This document shows, piece by piece, positions 18,238 to 26,925 of a DNA stretch of 64,000 bases. Location of the stretch: positions 372,001-436,000 of the forward strand of contig NZ_CAUPIY010000001.1 in the NCBI RefSeq assembly GCF_963511525.1, written 5' to 3'. The notes beneath the pieces were generated by a model, which was not told the DNA's origin, searched no databases, and saw only the letters and a program-made list of their open reading frames with translations. Both the position numbers and the translations under genes were made by a program. Numbering within the stretch: the first letter of the stretch is position 1; each line of letters opens with the position of its first letter. Origin of the DNA: Mobiluncus sp963511525 (GTDB taxonomy: Bacteria; Actinomycetota; Actinomycetes; Actinomycetales; Actinomycetaceae).

Positions 18238-18997
18238 GTTTGGCCTCCGGGTTTTCCGCCTCCGGTTGGGGCAAATCGTCGGGGTTAAACCGGGCGCGTT
18301 CGCTCAAGACCCGCCGCCCTGCCGCGGACTGTTCCTTGAGCTTGTCCAGGGTTCCTTCCAACTCTGTCAGCTTTTCCTCGCAATAGCGGTCGGCGCCCGC
18401 AGCCAGGTCGGTCGCCTGACGGGTCGCGGTTTCAATAATCATCTCGGCACGTTCCTTAGCCATGACGACGATGCGTTCTTGGTTGACCAATTCGTCGGCC
18501 CTTGCATGGGCATCGGCTTGGATACGTTCAGAAGTGGAATTGGCCTGCGCCAAGGCTGTCTCAGCCTCCTCTTGGGCGCGGGCAATGACCGCATTGGCTC
18601 CGGCCACAATCTGGTTCGCGATGCGGATATCAGTCGGCATCGCCTCGCGCGCCGACTCCAGCAGGGAAAGGGCCTGGGCCTTATTGACCAGCACGGACGA
18701 GCTCATCGGCAGGGAACGAGCCTGTGAGATTAACGCTTCCATCTGGGCTAATACGTCCATCAGCTCGGAGCCTTTGTAATCCTGAGCGTTCAGCGCAGCC
18801 ACCATTTGCTCTGAAGTTAAGGCTTCGGGTTCCACAAACTCCGCTTCGCCAGCGTCATCCGCCGCTGTCGAGTCCGAATCCGGACTGAGGGCCGCGGAGG
18901 TCTCCTGCCCGACAGCGGGTTCGTCTGAGCTGTCCTCAGCAGCGGTAGGCAAAACCACCGATTCCATTATTTGGTCGTCCCTGTTTTCCTCGCTCAT
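18230..18997 (-). CDS. SepIVA-like coiled-coil protein
   Basis: The 255-residue protein has an acidic, disordered N-terminus (about residues 1-70) and a long Ala/Glu/Arg-rich coiled coil (about 80-240). It has no membrane segment. The stretch around MEALISQARSLPMSSSVLV, and the position before DUF177-rnc-mutM, match mycobacterial Rv2927c (SepIVA), a DivIVA-type septation factor. A separate Wag31-type divIVA is present at 59780-60367, so this is the second paralogue. The division role is inferred from family and context. Confidence 0.75.
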   Translation of the reverse strand: MSEENRDDQIMESVVLPTAAEDSSDEPAVGQETSAALSPDSDSTAADDAGEAEFVEPEALTSEQMVAALNAQDYKGSELMDVLAQMEALISQARSLPMSSSVLVNKAQALSLLESAREAMPTDIRIANQIVAGANAVIARAQEEAETALAQANSTSERIQADAHARADELVNQERIVVMAKERAEMIIETATRQATDLAAGADRYCEEKLTELEGTLDKLKEQSAAGRRVLSERARFNPDDLPQPEAENPEAKHD

Positions 18998-19005
18998 TGT
19001 TCTCC

Positions 19006-19548
19006 CTAGCTGTTGTACTTGTCGAAACGGGCTGCTATGACATTATTATCCCGGTTTGGGGGTCTGACTTGGTACGCCTCATACAGAGCCTGCGCGGTGT
19101 CGGCACTGACCATCGTATAGACATCGGCTCCGTAACTGGCGACTTCCTTAACCATAGAACTTGAGACGTGAATCAACGCCGGTTTGCAGCCGACAAACAC
19201 GGTCGGAGGAGCCCCAATCTGGCGATTCATCTGACTCATCGGATTTTCATAGTCAAAGTCCTGGGAAGTGCGCAACCCCTTAGCGATGACGTCAATATGA
19301 TGTTCTTTACAAAAATCAGCTAACAATCCATCCACAATTTCCACATTGACGCGGGTATCGAGTTTCGCTTCCCGGATAGTGGTCTGGGCCAGTTCGATAC
19401 GTTTCGGCAGCGAAAGCAACGGGGTTTTCTTTGAATTCTTGGCAATTCCAATCACTACGACGTCGGCAAAGGTCAAGCATTGGTGCACCATATCGAGGTG
19501 CCCATAGGTGAATGGGTCAAAAGTTCCGGGGCAAAGCGCTTGAGTCAC
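19006..19548 (-). CDS. coaD: Phosphopantetheine adenylyltransferase
   Basis: Catalyses the fourth step of coenzyme A synthesis, ATP plus 4'-phosphopantetheine to dephospho-CoA. The 180-residue protein starts with the nucleotidyl-transferase motif CPGTFDPFTYGHLD and has the C-terminal ATP-contact region ISSSMVKEVASYGADV in the form VSSSMVKEV. The start is GTG at 19548. It is transcribed away from rsmD, whose start is 38 bases distant, and is followed 8 bases later by the sepIVA-like gene. Confidence 0.95.
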   Translation of the reverse strand: MTQALCPGTFDPFTYGHLDMVHQCLTFADVVVIGIAKNSKKTPLLSLPKRIELAQTTIREAKLDTRVNVEIVDGLLADFCKEHHIDVIAKGLRTSQDFDYENPMSQMNRQIGAPPTVFVGCKPALIHVSSSMVKEVASYGADVYTMVSADTAQALYEAYQVRPPNRDNNVIAARFDKYNS

Positions 19549-19586
19549 GTATCCAGATTACCGGCAATTCGGCTAGGCTGTCGTCT

Positions 19587-20147
19587 GTGACACGAATTGT
19601 TGCTGGCGAAAAAGGGGGCTTGCGCCTGAATGTGCCTAAGTCGGGGACCCGTCCCACTTCGGAGCGGGTTCGCGAAGCGATGTTTTCCCACCTGCTTTGT
19701 TCGGGGTTCCCACAAGGTGCCATGGTTTTGGATTTGTTCGCCGGCTCAGGAGCCCTCGGTTTGGAGGCGCTGTCCCGCGGCGGGTCTAGCGCGGTGTTTG
19801 TAGATGCCGCCGGATCGGCAGCAAAAGTGTTGCGTGCGAACATAGATGCCCTGCACTACCGGGACCGCGTCCGTGTCCTGGTGAAAGATGCCGCCAAGTT
19901 TGTTTCCGAACTGAAACCCGCGGATTGCTTTGACCTGATTTTCTTGGACCCCCCCTACGCTTTGGCGCCTTACGTGCTCTCAGAGATTCTGGCAGGTCTA
20001 ACCGCACATCTCAGCCCGGAGGGCGTCATGGTCCTGGAGACGTCGAAGAAGTTTCCCCCTCCTGAGATTCCCTCGGGGCTGCAAGCCTACGCCGCTAAGA
20101 GCTACGGCGATACCCTGGTCACTTATTTGCAGCAGGCTCAGGGCTGA
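19587..20147 (+). CDS. rsmD: 16S rRNA (guanine-966-N2)-methyltransferase
   Basis: A SAM-dependent methyltransferase of 186 residues. Seen: motif I DLFAGSGALGLEALSRG and the catalytic DLIFLDPPYAL, plus the family N-terminus TRIVAGEKGGLRL and RPTSERVREAMF. I chose GTG 19587 because the conserved sequence begins there and it avoids overlap with coaD; the frame is open upstream to 19512. It is divergent from coaD, and its 3' end overlaps the convergent membrane-protein gene by 29 bases. Confidence 0.92.
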   Translation: MTRIVAGEKGGLRLNVPKSGTRPTSERVREAMFSHLLCSGFPQGAMVLDLFAGSGALGLEALSRGGSSAVFVDAAGSAAKVLRANIDALHYRDRVRVLVKDAAKFVSELKPADCFDLIFLDPPYALAPYVLSEILAGLTAHLSPEGVMVLETSKKFPPPEIPSGLQAYAAKSYGDTLVTYLQQAQG

Positions 20148-22581
20148 GGTTGAGTTGGGCGGCGCGTTGCGCAATGACGGCGCCAAGAGCCGGAAGCACC
20201 AGATAGATAGCTTCTTTCACAATCATTACCCCGGAATCGTTGATAGGTACCGCCACCGCCATGCCCAGCAAAATACCTAAAGCCACCACACGCAGGGCAG
20301 GCAGGTCAGTGAGCTGGTCCCAGGAGGACACCCACCGCGGCCAGGATACCTGGCGACGTTTTACAATCACCGTGAACGCCACTAGCGCCGCCGCTACCAG
20401 CACCAAAAGTATGACGACCCCAAGGTTATTCACAAAGGAACGCAGCACGTCACGTACCTTTCCAGCAATCAACTCCTGACTTTCGCTGCTGCCCAGATTG
20501 GACCAAAAGTTCCCGATATGAGTGCCTGAACCGCGGGAGAACCAGCCGATAGTCCCCATCACCCCCAGCGTGAGCACCACCCAAGCACCGGCGTGCCACC
20601 AGCGCGGTCGCACTCCAGACGCCATTAGGGCGACAATGCCGAAAGCCAAGATAATTCCTGGAGGCCCCCCAAAATCCGCGCCCCAACGGGGCAAGGCATC
20701 GACCAAGAGAACAGCGGCACCGAGCCCCGCGGTGATCCATGCGGCCCGGCGCTGACCCCAAAACCGTTGCAGAACCGGCAGTAACGCCAGCAGGGCCCCG
20801 GCAATGAGAATGATGTAAGTGCGGTTAGAGATGCCGTAGTAGCGCCGCGAACTGAGCACCAGAGAACCCATGAATCCGTTGCGCTGATGAGCTGAACCCA
20901 AAACGATGTCCAGCGCCAAAATAAAACACGAAATCCCCGCTAGGATGGCCACCGCGTGAGAGCTGCGCCACAGGGAAGCCACCAAAACCGCCGCAATTAC
21001 CGCAGTCAAGGCTAGAGCGACCCCGATTGCTCCAACAGCCGAGTCAACCACAGGCAAATTCCACCACGGAATCCAGTTCAGAATCAGCGCCGCGGGCAGC
21101 ATAGCGAAGGCGATAAGACCCAGGAGTCGTACCACCCACCAACTGCTTGACAACCGTCGCACTCCGCGCGATGCGAAAGCCCAGATTAGCAACGCCCCGA
21201 TAGCTAGGTAAGAAAACAGGTGAAAGACCTGATACCACGGCGAGTTGGCGCGCAGGGCGGAGGTAGCGTGACGTTGCTGCTCGGTAATCATGGAACAGGC
21301 CTCGGCAACGCTGGCGACCGGGGTCACGCTCAGTTCCGGAAGAGTGAGATTCGCCGGAGGGACGAGTTTCGGGTTCAGGTAGGTGCGAGCATCGAGAACT
21401 AAACCGCGCACGTCGGCAATGGTGGCTAAACCGGCAGCGCGAGTCGTGGAAGTATAGAGCACTCCCGTGGTGCCAGCAGTTCCGGCGCCAGAAACTGCGG
21501 CCGGTTTCCCGCCCGTCAGCGCCAATCCCGGAGTCTGAGCCGCCAACAGCTGCAGGGACCTGGCCCCTTCAAAATCACCCAACGAAGCGATAATCACCGG
21601 CCGAGGGTGCGCCGCCCCCTGATTTGCGCGCAAAATGGCGGACAGTTGCTGTAGGGACAGGGTCTTTGCCGTGTCGTAGGTGTTCTGGTTCAGCACGGCG
21701 GTGTCGACTGTGTCCAAGTCCACCACGACGTCGCTGGGGGCGGCGGCGAGAAGGTCCTGCCACGCGGATTCGAGGACCACCCGGTTCTGCAGAGTCTCGC
21801 CCAGCGGCAAGGCAGGCTGTTGCGCTTTGGCATCAAGGGCGGCTCTGGCGCCAGCACCGGTTCGCTCGTTATAGAGGGAATCAAGTGCGGAAGGGTTAAT
21901 CCGCGCCATTTCGGGGATAACCGGCAGTGGCTGCCAATGGGCGACCTGACCGCGCCGATTCGCTAACGGTATGCCCGCATTTCGTCCTATCGCCCAAGCG
22001 TCCGCAGCGAAAATCCCGCGAGCGGGCCAGGTAATGTTTTCGGTGCGACCCTTGAACTGGGCGTAGGTGACGGCTGCGGCTTTTGGCAAAGGTGCAGCAC
22101 CGGACCCGACCCGAACCGGGGTTTCTGCGACTGTGCCATCGCCCTTCAACAGCTTCATCCCCAGGCACTGCGACCCTACGGTTTTAGCCAGACGACGCCC
22201 TTCTTCGTCAGCAACATCGCCACTGGCGCGCAGCTGCATCCACCCTTCGGTGGGGCAGGTGTAAATCCGAAATGACCGCGTACTCAGCGCCGAAAACGTA
22301 AACGGAACCAGCATTTCCCCCAGCTGATTACCCTGTAAATCGAGGTCGCTGGGCTTCAGGCCGCTCATCCCCAAAAACAGCACGCCGGGTGCGTCGGGGG
22401 AAGGCTCCGCGGTCTTCGCGTTCTGCGTCCACAGGTCGGGTGTGGCCAGTGGCTCGCGGGCAGCGGCAGGTATCGCGCTGGCCTGAGGAAGTGCCACCAG
22501 CGTCACTGTCAGCATCGCGATAAATGCTCCCAGACGCCGCCACCATGAATACACAGGTGGAATTTTACCAAGTTTAAACAC
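20119..22581 (-). CDS. Large exported-domain membrane protein of unknown function
   Basis: An 820-residue protein. A signal-anchor segment (about residues 15-40) precedes an extracytoplasmic region of about 400 residues, then 10 or more hydrophobic segments fill residues 455-810. In the membrane part GSLVLSSRRYYGISNRTY and PRWGADFGGPPGIILAFG look like conserved loops. I do not recognise a named family with certainty. The outer domain might bind or process an envelope component; that is only inference. It lies between recG and rsmD, a position often held by a conserved membrane protein in this bacterial group. Confidence 0.75.
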   Translation of the reverse strand: MFKLGKIPPVYSWWRRLGAFIAMLTVTLVALPQASAIPAAAREPLATPDLWTQNAKTAEPSPDAPGVLFLGMSGLKPSDLDLQGNQLGEMLVPFTFSALSTRSFRIYTCPTEGWMQLRASGDVADEEGRRLAKTVGSQCLGMKLLKGDGTVAETPVRVGSGAAPLPKAAAVTYAQFKGRTENITWPARGIFAADAWAIGRNAGIPLANRRGQVAHWQPLPVIPEMARINPSALDSLYNERTGAGARAALDAKAQQPALPLGETLQNRVVLESAWQDLLAAAPSDVVVDLDTVDTAVLNQNTYDTAKTLSLQQLSAILRANQGAAHPRPVIIASLGDFEGARSLQLLAAQTPGLALTGGKPAAVSGAGTAGTTGVLYTSTTRAAGLATIADVRGLVLDARTYLNPKLVPPANLTLPELSVTPVASVAEACSMITEQQRHATSALRANSPWYQVFHLFSYLAIGALLIWAFASRGVRRLSSSWWVVRLLGLIAFAMLPAALILNWIPWWNLPVVDSAVGAIGVALALTAVIAAVLVASLWRSSHAVAILAGISCFILALDIVLGSAHQRNGFMGSLVLSSRRYYGISNRTYIILIAGALLALLPVLQRFWGQRRAAWITAGLGAAVLLVDALPRWGADFGGPPGIILAFGIVALMASGVRPRWWHAGAWVVLTLGVMGTIGWFSRGSGTHIGNFWSNLGSSESQELIAGKVRDVLRSFVNNLGVVILLVLVAAALVAFTVIVKRRQVSWPRWVSSWDQLTDLPALRVVALGILLGMAVAVPINDSGVMIVKEAIYLVLPALGAVIAQRAAQLNLSPEPAANK

Positions 22582-22596
22582 ACCTACCGTACTCCC

Positions 22597-25047
22597 CTAG
22601 GACTTTGTGAGATTCTGGGCTCCTTCTCCCAGGTCAAACACCAGTCGAGCCAACTCCGGATGCTTGCTGAGCTGGGGATCTTTCGCCACCACCGCGGCCG
22701 CCGCGGCTTTCGCGGCCGTGATGACTTCCACGTCGCTGACCAAAGAAAGCACCTTTAGCCGGGAGCGGCGGCCCGACTGGCTTTGCCCCAGCACGTCGCC
22801 CTCCCGCCGGATACTCAAATCAGCCTCAGCCAGCGCGAATCCGTCCCGGCTCGCCGCAAAAGCCAGCAGGCGCGCCTGAGCCGGAGACAGCGTCCCCGAC
22901 CCCGCTTGTGCCATCAAATCCGCCAGGTTATCCGACGCGGGCGGGAAATCCAGGGGGGCAATGGCTAGGCAAACGCCGGGGCGAGAACCGCGCCCAATCC
23001 GCCCCCGCAGCTGGTGCAGCTGCGAAATCCCGTAACGGTCGGCATCCAAAATAATCATCATGGAGGCTTCGGGCACGTCCATGCCGACTTCCACAACCGT
23101 GGTGGACACCAGCAGCGGGGTGCGGCCCGCGGCAAAGTCCGCCACGGCCTGTTGCTTGGCGCCGGAATCCAGGTTGGAATGTGCCACTCCGATAGGAATA
23201 TCCCTAAATACGGGCAGGGCAGCCAGTTGCGCCGCAGTCTGGGTGACGGTGTGCAGAATCCGGCCAGGCTCTAACTCCTCGAGTTCACCAAACCCGGCTA
23301 AATCGTCACCCCAGCTGGTTTGTGCAGCGGTTTTTCGCGTTTTCCGCCCGGGTTCCGGCGGATTTTGAGTCTCAGCGGAGGCGGCGGGGTCCTGTTCGGA
23401 GGCATTAGGCGCTATCTTGGGGCAAAGTACATAAACTCGCCCTCCCTGTTTGATTTCTTCCGCGGCTCGGCTCCAGGCGCGCGTAACCCACCGCACATTT
23501 GCCTCGTTGACCAGGAACGTCTGAACCTCGGCGCGTCCCGCGGGGAGCTGGCGCAGTACGGAAACATCCAGGTCCCCAAACACGGTCATGGCGACGGTTC
23601 GCGGTATCGGGGTAGCTGTCATCGTCAAGAAATGCGGGGCTCGCTCCCCTTTGGCCAGCAGAGCGCCGCGCTGTTCCACCCCAAAACGGTGCTGTTCGTC
23701 GACCACAACCAGGGCAAGGCGAGAAAATTGTAGCGACTGGGTCAGCAGGGCCTGGGTGCCCACCACCAGCATCGGCTCACCGGCCGCGCCCCGGTCGGCA
23801 ATTTCTCGTTTTTCCGGGGTGGGCGTCGACCCGGTCAACAAACGCAGCGGAACACTATCCGTACCGGGCTGTGACCCCGATAGCCCGCTCAGAGGATCCG
23901 CCAGCGACCCCAACAGCCGATTTAGGGTCTGAAAATGCTGCTGGGCCAGGACTTCGGTGGGAGCCATGAAAGCGGCTTGAAAACCGTTTTGTACCGCGGC
24001 GACACACGCCAAAGCCGACACCACGGTCTTGCCCGACCCAACTTCCCCCTGCAGCAGCCGATTCATGGGGACTTCGCGGGCAATGTCCCCGGCGATTTCA
24101 TCCCAAACTTGGCGCTGCCCGGCAGTGAGCTGGAAAGGTAGCCCCGCCACGACTCGTGAAACCAAATCGCCAGGCTCCCCGCGCTCCCCCGAACTCGACG
24201 GGGAAACTTCCCAGGAAACCGGCAAGGACCAGGCGGGATGCGATTGGATCTGGTTGCGGGCTTTCGCCAGAGCCGCCCCTAGGGTAAACGCCTCGCGGAA
24301 CCGCAGATAATCCACCGCGGCCTGGTATTGGGCATCGGTTTCCGGGTGGTGCAAACCGAGCAAGGCTGTGTAAGCGTCGGGAAGGTTCCTCTCGCTGCGC
24401 AGGGATACTGGAATTGCTTCGGGAATCTCCGCGGGGTTTAGCATCAGCAGCTGCGCGTCGATGATTTTCCCAATTTTCCACGAGGGCAGACCCGCGGTGG
24501 CGTGATAGAGCGGCTGGGGTCGGGTCGAGAGCGTTTTCACCACTTCCGGGTCATAATCGGCCAGCACCCGGTATTCCGGATGCGCCAGGAAAGCTTCACT
24601 GGCTCGGCTGCCCGGCTTGCCCGAAAGCCGCCCGGCAAAAACCGCTAAAGTCCCCTTTTCCAGGCGATTTGCGTGCATATTCAAAGCGTTAGGATGTTTC
24701 GCAAAGAAACGCACGGTCAGGCGGTTGGCTCTCCGACCCCACAAGTCCGGACGGAAGCCCCCCTGGTCGGGGGCGCCCGTTTCCAGCTGGTCCTGCAGGG
24801 TTACCGAGAGCATGGCTTTGTCGTGGCGGCGGGTCCAGCCCAAGTGTGAATCCATCACCACTGCAAACACTGTGACATCCGCCCCGGGTGTCAGCGAGTC
24901 AAAACGGGTCAGCTCCCCCCATCGATAGGTTCGCCGCGGGGGGTACCACAGCAGGTCACCTAAAGTCGACACCCCCAGGTGAGCAAACTTGGAGACGACG
25001 GATTTCGCCTTAACTATCCGTTCCAGAGGGGTCTGCAAGTTCACCAT
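22597..25047 (-). CDS. recG: ATP-dependent DNA helicase RecG
   Basis: RecG remodels stalled forks and branch-migrates Holliday junctions. Within 816 residues: an N-terminal wedge/OB region (including DLLWYPPRRTYRWGEL), Walker A GEVGSGKTVVSALA, the DEAD-type box VVVDEQHRFGVEQRG, TMTATPIPRTVAMT, and QLHQLRGRIGRGSRPG in motif VI. It is longer than the usual 680-750, partly from a charged, Pro-rich insert near residues 545-590 in the helicase region. It sits between the FakA-like gene and the large membrane-protein gene, a typical actinobacterial order. Confidence 0.95.
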   Translation of the reverse strand: MVNLQTPLERIVKAKSVVSKFAHLGVSTLGDLLWYPPRRTYRWGELTRFDSLTPGADVTVFAVVMDSHLGWTRRHDKAMLSVTLQDQLETGAPDQGGFRPDLWGRRANRLTVRFFAKHPNALNMHANRLEKGTLAVFAGRLSGKPGSRASEAFLAHPEYRVLADYDPEVVKTLSTRPQPLYHATAGLPSWKIGKIIDAQLLMLNPAEIPEAIPVSLRSERNLPDAYTALLGLHHPETDAQYQAAVDYLRFREAFTLGAALAKARNQIQSHPAWSLPVSWEVSPSSSGERGEPGDLVSRVVAGLPFQLTAGQRQVWDEIAGDIAREVPMNRLLQGEVGSGKTVVSALACVAAVQNGFQAAFMAPTEVLAQQHFQTLNRLLGSLADPLSGLSGSQPGTDSVPLRLLTGSTPTPEKREIADRGAAGEPMLVVGTQALLTQSLQFSRLALVVVDEQHRFGVEQRGALLAKGERAPHFLTMTATPIPRTVAMTVFGDLDVSVLRQLPAGRAEVQTFLVNEANVRWVTRAWSRAAEEIKQGGRVYVLCPKIAPNASEQDPAASAETQNPPEPGRKTRKTAAQTSWGDDLAGFGELEELEPGRILHTVTQTAAQLAALPVFRDIPIGVAHSNLDSGAKQQAVADFAAGRTPLLVSTTVVEVGMDVPEASMMIILDADRYGISQLHQLRGRIGRGSRPGVCLAIAPLDFPPASDNLADLMAQAGSGTLSPAQARLLAFAASRDGFALAEADLSIRREGDVLGQSQSGRRSRLKVLSLVSDVEVITAAKAAAAAVVAKDPQLSKHPELARLVFDLGEGAQNLTKS

Positions 25048-25133
25048 GGTTTCACCTTATCAGGGAGCCTGTCGGTGAAAATTCGGAAGTTTGGGGAACT
25101 CGAAGGTCAATGCAGACAAAGAAACGCCAGACT

Positions 25134-26816
25134 TCAAAAACGAACTCCGATACAGGTAGGGCCGGGTTGACCTCCGTAGTAGGCGACCAGCTCAATGTCG
25201 GCATAGTTCGCCAAAGCAAGCTGCAGATTCATCCGGTCCGTGCTGACGTTTTCGGAACTGATGACCGCGTGGAGTTCTCGGTTTGGCCCCACGTCATTGG
25301 CAAGGTCCCGGATTTGGGTGTCCAGGTCATGGTCTGACAGGGGTTCAACCCGGATGCTGGCTTTCAACTCCCGGCAAGCGGTTTCCAAATCGCGCAGCTG
25401 TTCCGCGCCTGCACCACGAAACCGCTTTCCCTGCAGAGATTGCACCAGCCACGCAGCGCTCAGTTCATCTTCGGTGTCTGCCACTATTACCGGAGCATCG
25501 GAAAATTCGGTATCACCCAAGGAATCGCGCATTGTCAGAGCCATTTCGCGCGATTCAGGGGTGGCGGGGATGATGAGTGCAGAGCGGCCTTTCGGGAGGG
25601 CGCGCCACGCCCAACAAATCTGTTCGGGATTTTCCGTGCCTAAAAGGACCGTGGCTCCCGCTCTGGCATAGGTCTCTACCAGTGCCGGCGCGGTGCTGAG
25701 GACCAGCAAGCCCGGAGTCACCAGCGGAGCCTGGCGGGCAGCAAAGTCAGACAAAACCACCACGTTGTCAAAATCTGCAGTGAGTCTAGTTAGGGGGTCT
25801 TCGTCGCCTTCAAAAGGCTCGGGACGCAAGCCGAGATGATGAATCAGCACAGCTCCATGGGGGTATGGCAGGGCTGCCAGAGGCGAGGGCGTATGTACGT
25901 GAGCCACGAAACGTCCCACTCCGATCTCATCTAAAATCTTGCAAACCAGCACTTCGGAGCTGGCCGCTCGCAGGCTTTCCCACAGTTTTCCGGTGGGCAT
26001 ATCCAAGGCTTCAAAATGGAAAGTGGCGGCAAATTCACCGCCCGGCACCGTGTGCCGCAGACTTTCCGCAACGATACGCGACCGATCAGCCCAATCGCTC
26101 AACATGGCTTGCACCGTGGAAACATTTGTGGGGGCGTCGCCTTCGGCTGCAGCGGCCAAATCTGCCAGGGCCGCAAAAATCAGACACGCCCCCGCCAGAC
26201 CGGCATCCCCCACCCCGCCGTGAGCATCAGCGGAATCAACGGTGGCTTCCTGCGCGCAAACCAAAGCCGTGTCCACGACTTGAGACAACGTCAACAGTTC
26301 CAGTTCCGAAAGCTGTTCCGAGACGGTAGAAACGAGTCGCGATAACCCGAATTCACAGGTATCCGACCCGCTGACTTCCTGGAACGCCCTATCCATGGCA
26401 TCGATGGACATCAGCAAATCAGCCGGGCGCACCACCGACGCATCCCCCCAGGCCTCGGCACAGGCGGCAAAACCGGAAGCAAGGAAAATCCCGACCGAAC
26501 CGTAGGGGAATTTCGCGATTTCCCGGCTCAGCGCCGCCATAAATTCGGCGGGACGTAGGGAGAGGGGCAGGGCTTGCGCCGCACGCGTAGCCGCCGCCCA
26601 AGAGTTCGCCAAATTGGCTCCAGTGTTGAAATTCGGCACCGGAAAAGTGTTGAGGTCGTCCAGCAAATCCCGCGCCTGATTCAGGATCTCCCCCGTGCGC
26701 ACGCACCATTCGCGAAGGTCGTTAGTCTCCAGCTTTTGTCGCGCGGTATCCAAACTTGTTTCCTCCCTGCTTTCCTCCCAAGTTACCCGCCGCAGACCAG
26801 TTTTATCGGTTCCCAT
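25134..26816 (-). CDS. FakA/DAK2-like protein with degenerate kinase motif
   Basis: The 560-residue protein aligns by eye with FakA (fatty-acid kinase ATP-binding subunit) over its length. DDLNTFPVPNFNTGANL at about 53-69 matches the family's NVFPVPDGDTGTNM. GSVGIFL (106-112) stands for NSGVILS, and the last 30 residues (DIELVAYYGGQPGP) match the FakA C-terminal domain. Both Asp residues that hold Mg-ATP in the DGDTG motif are Asn here, and the NSG motif is lost, so phosphoryl transfer is doubtful. The place before recG is where actinobacteria keep their DAK2 gene. The reading frame is intact over 560 codons, which argues for a retained, possibly regulatory function. Confidence 0.75.
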   Translation of the reverse strand: MGTDKTGLRRVTWEESREETSLDTARQKLETNDLREWCVRTGEILNQARDLLDDLNTFPVPNFNTGANLANSWAAATRAAQALPLSLRPAEFMAALSREIAKFPYGSVGIFLASGFAACAEAWGDASVVRPADLLMSIDAMDRAFQEVSGSDTCEFGLSRLVSTVSEQLSELELLTLSQVVDTALVCAQEATVDSADAHGGVGDAGLAGACLIFAALADLAAAAEGDAPTNVSTVQAMLSDWADRSRIVAESLRHTVPGGEFAATFHFEALDMPTGKLWESLRAASSEVLVCKILDEIGVGRFVAHVHTPSPLAALPYPHGAVLIHHLGLRPEPFEGDEDPLTRLTADFDNVVVLSDFAARQAPLVTPGLLVLSTAPALVETYARAGATVLLGTENPEQICWAWRALPKGRSALIIPATPESREMALTMRDSLGDTEFSDAPVIVADTEDELSAAWLVQSLQGKRFRGAGAEQLRDLETACRELKASIRVEPLSDHDLDTQIRDLANDVGPNRELHAVISSENVSTDRMNLQLALANYADIELVAYYGGQPGPTCIGVRF

Positions 26817-26854
26817 CCCGATTCGGGGCGGCTTTGCATATTTTGGAATTAAAT

Positions 26855-26896
26855 GTTGGTCCCACTGCCGCTACCCGAAGCAACAATGGGACCAAC
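26855..26896 (-). terminator. Hairpin downstream of aspA
   Basis: A 10-base-pair perfect stem, GTTGGTCCCA at 26855-26864 with TGGGACCAAC at 26887-26896, around a 22-base loop. It lies 30 bases after the aspA stop and just before the FakA-like gene. The T-run after it on the minus strand is weak, so termination may be partial. Confidence 0.55.
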
Positions 26897-26925
26897 CAAA
26901 CTTGGGAATTATCCTCTCCACGGAA

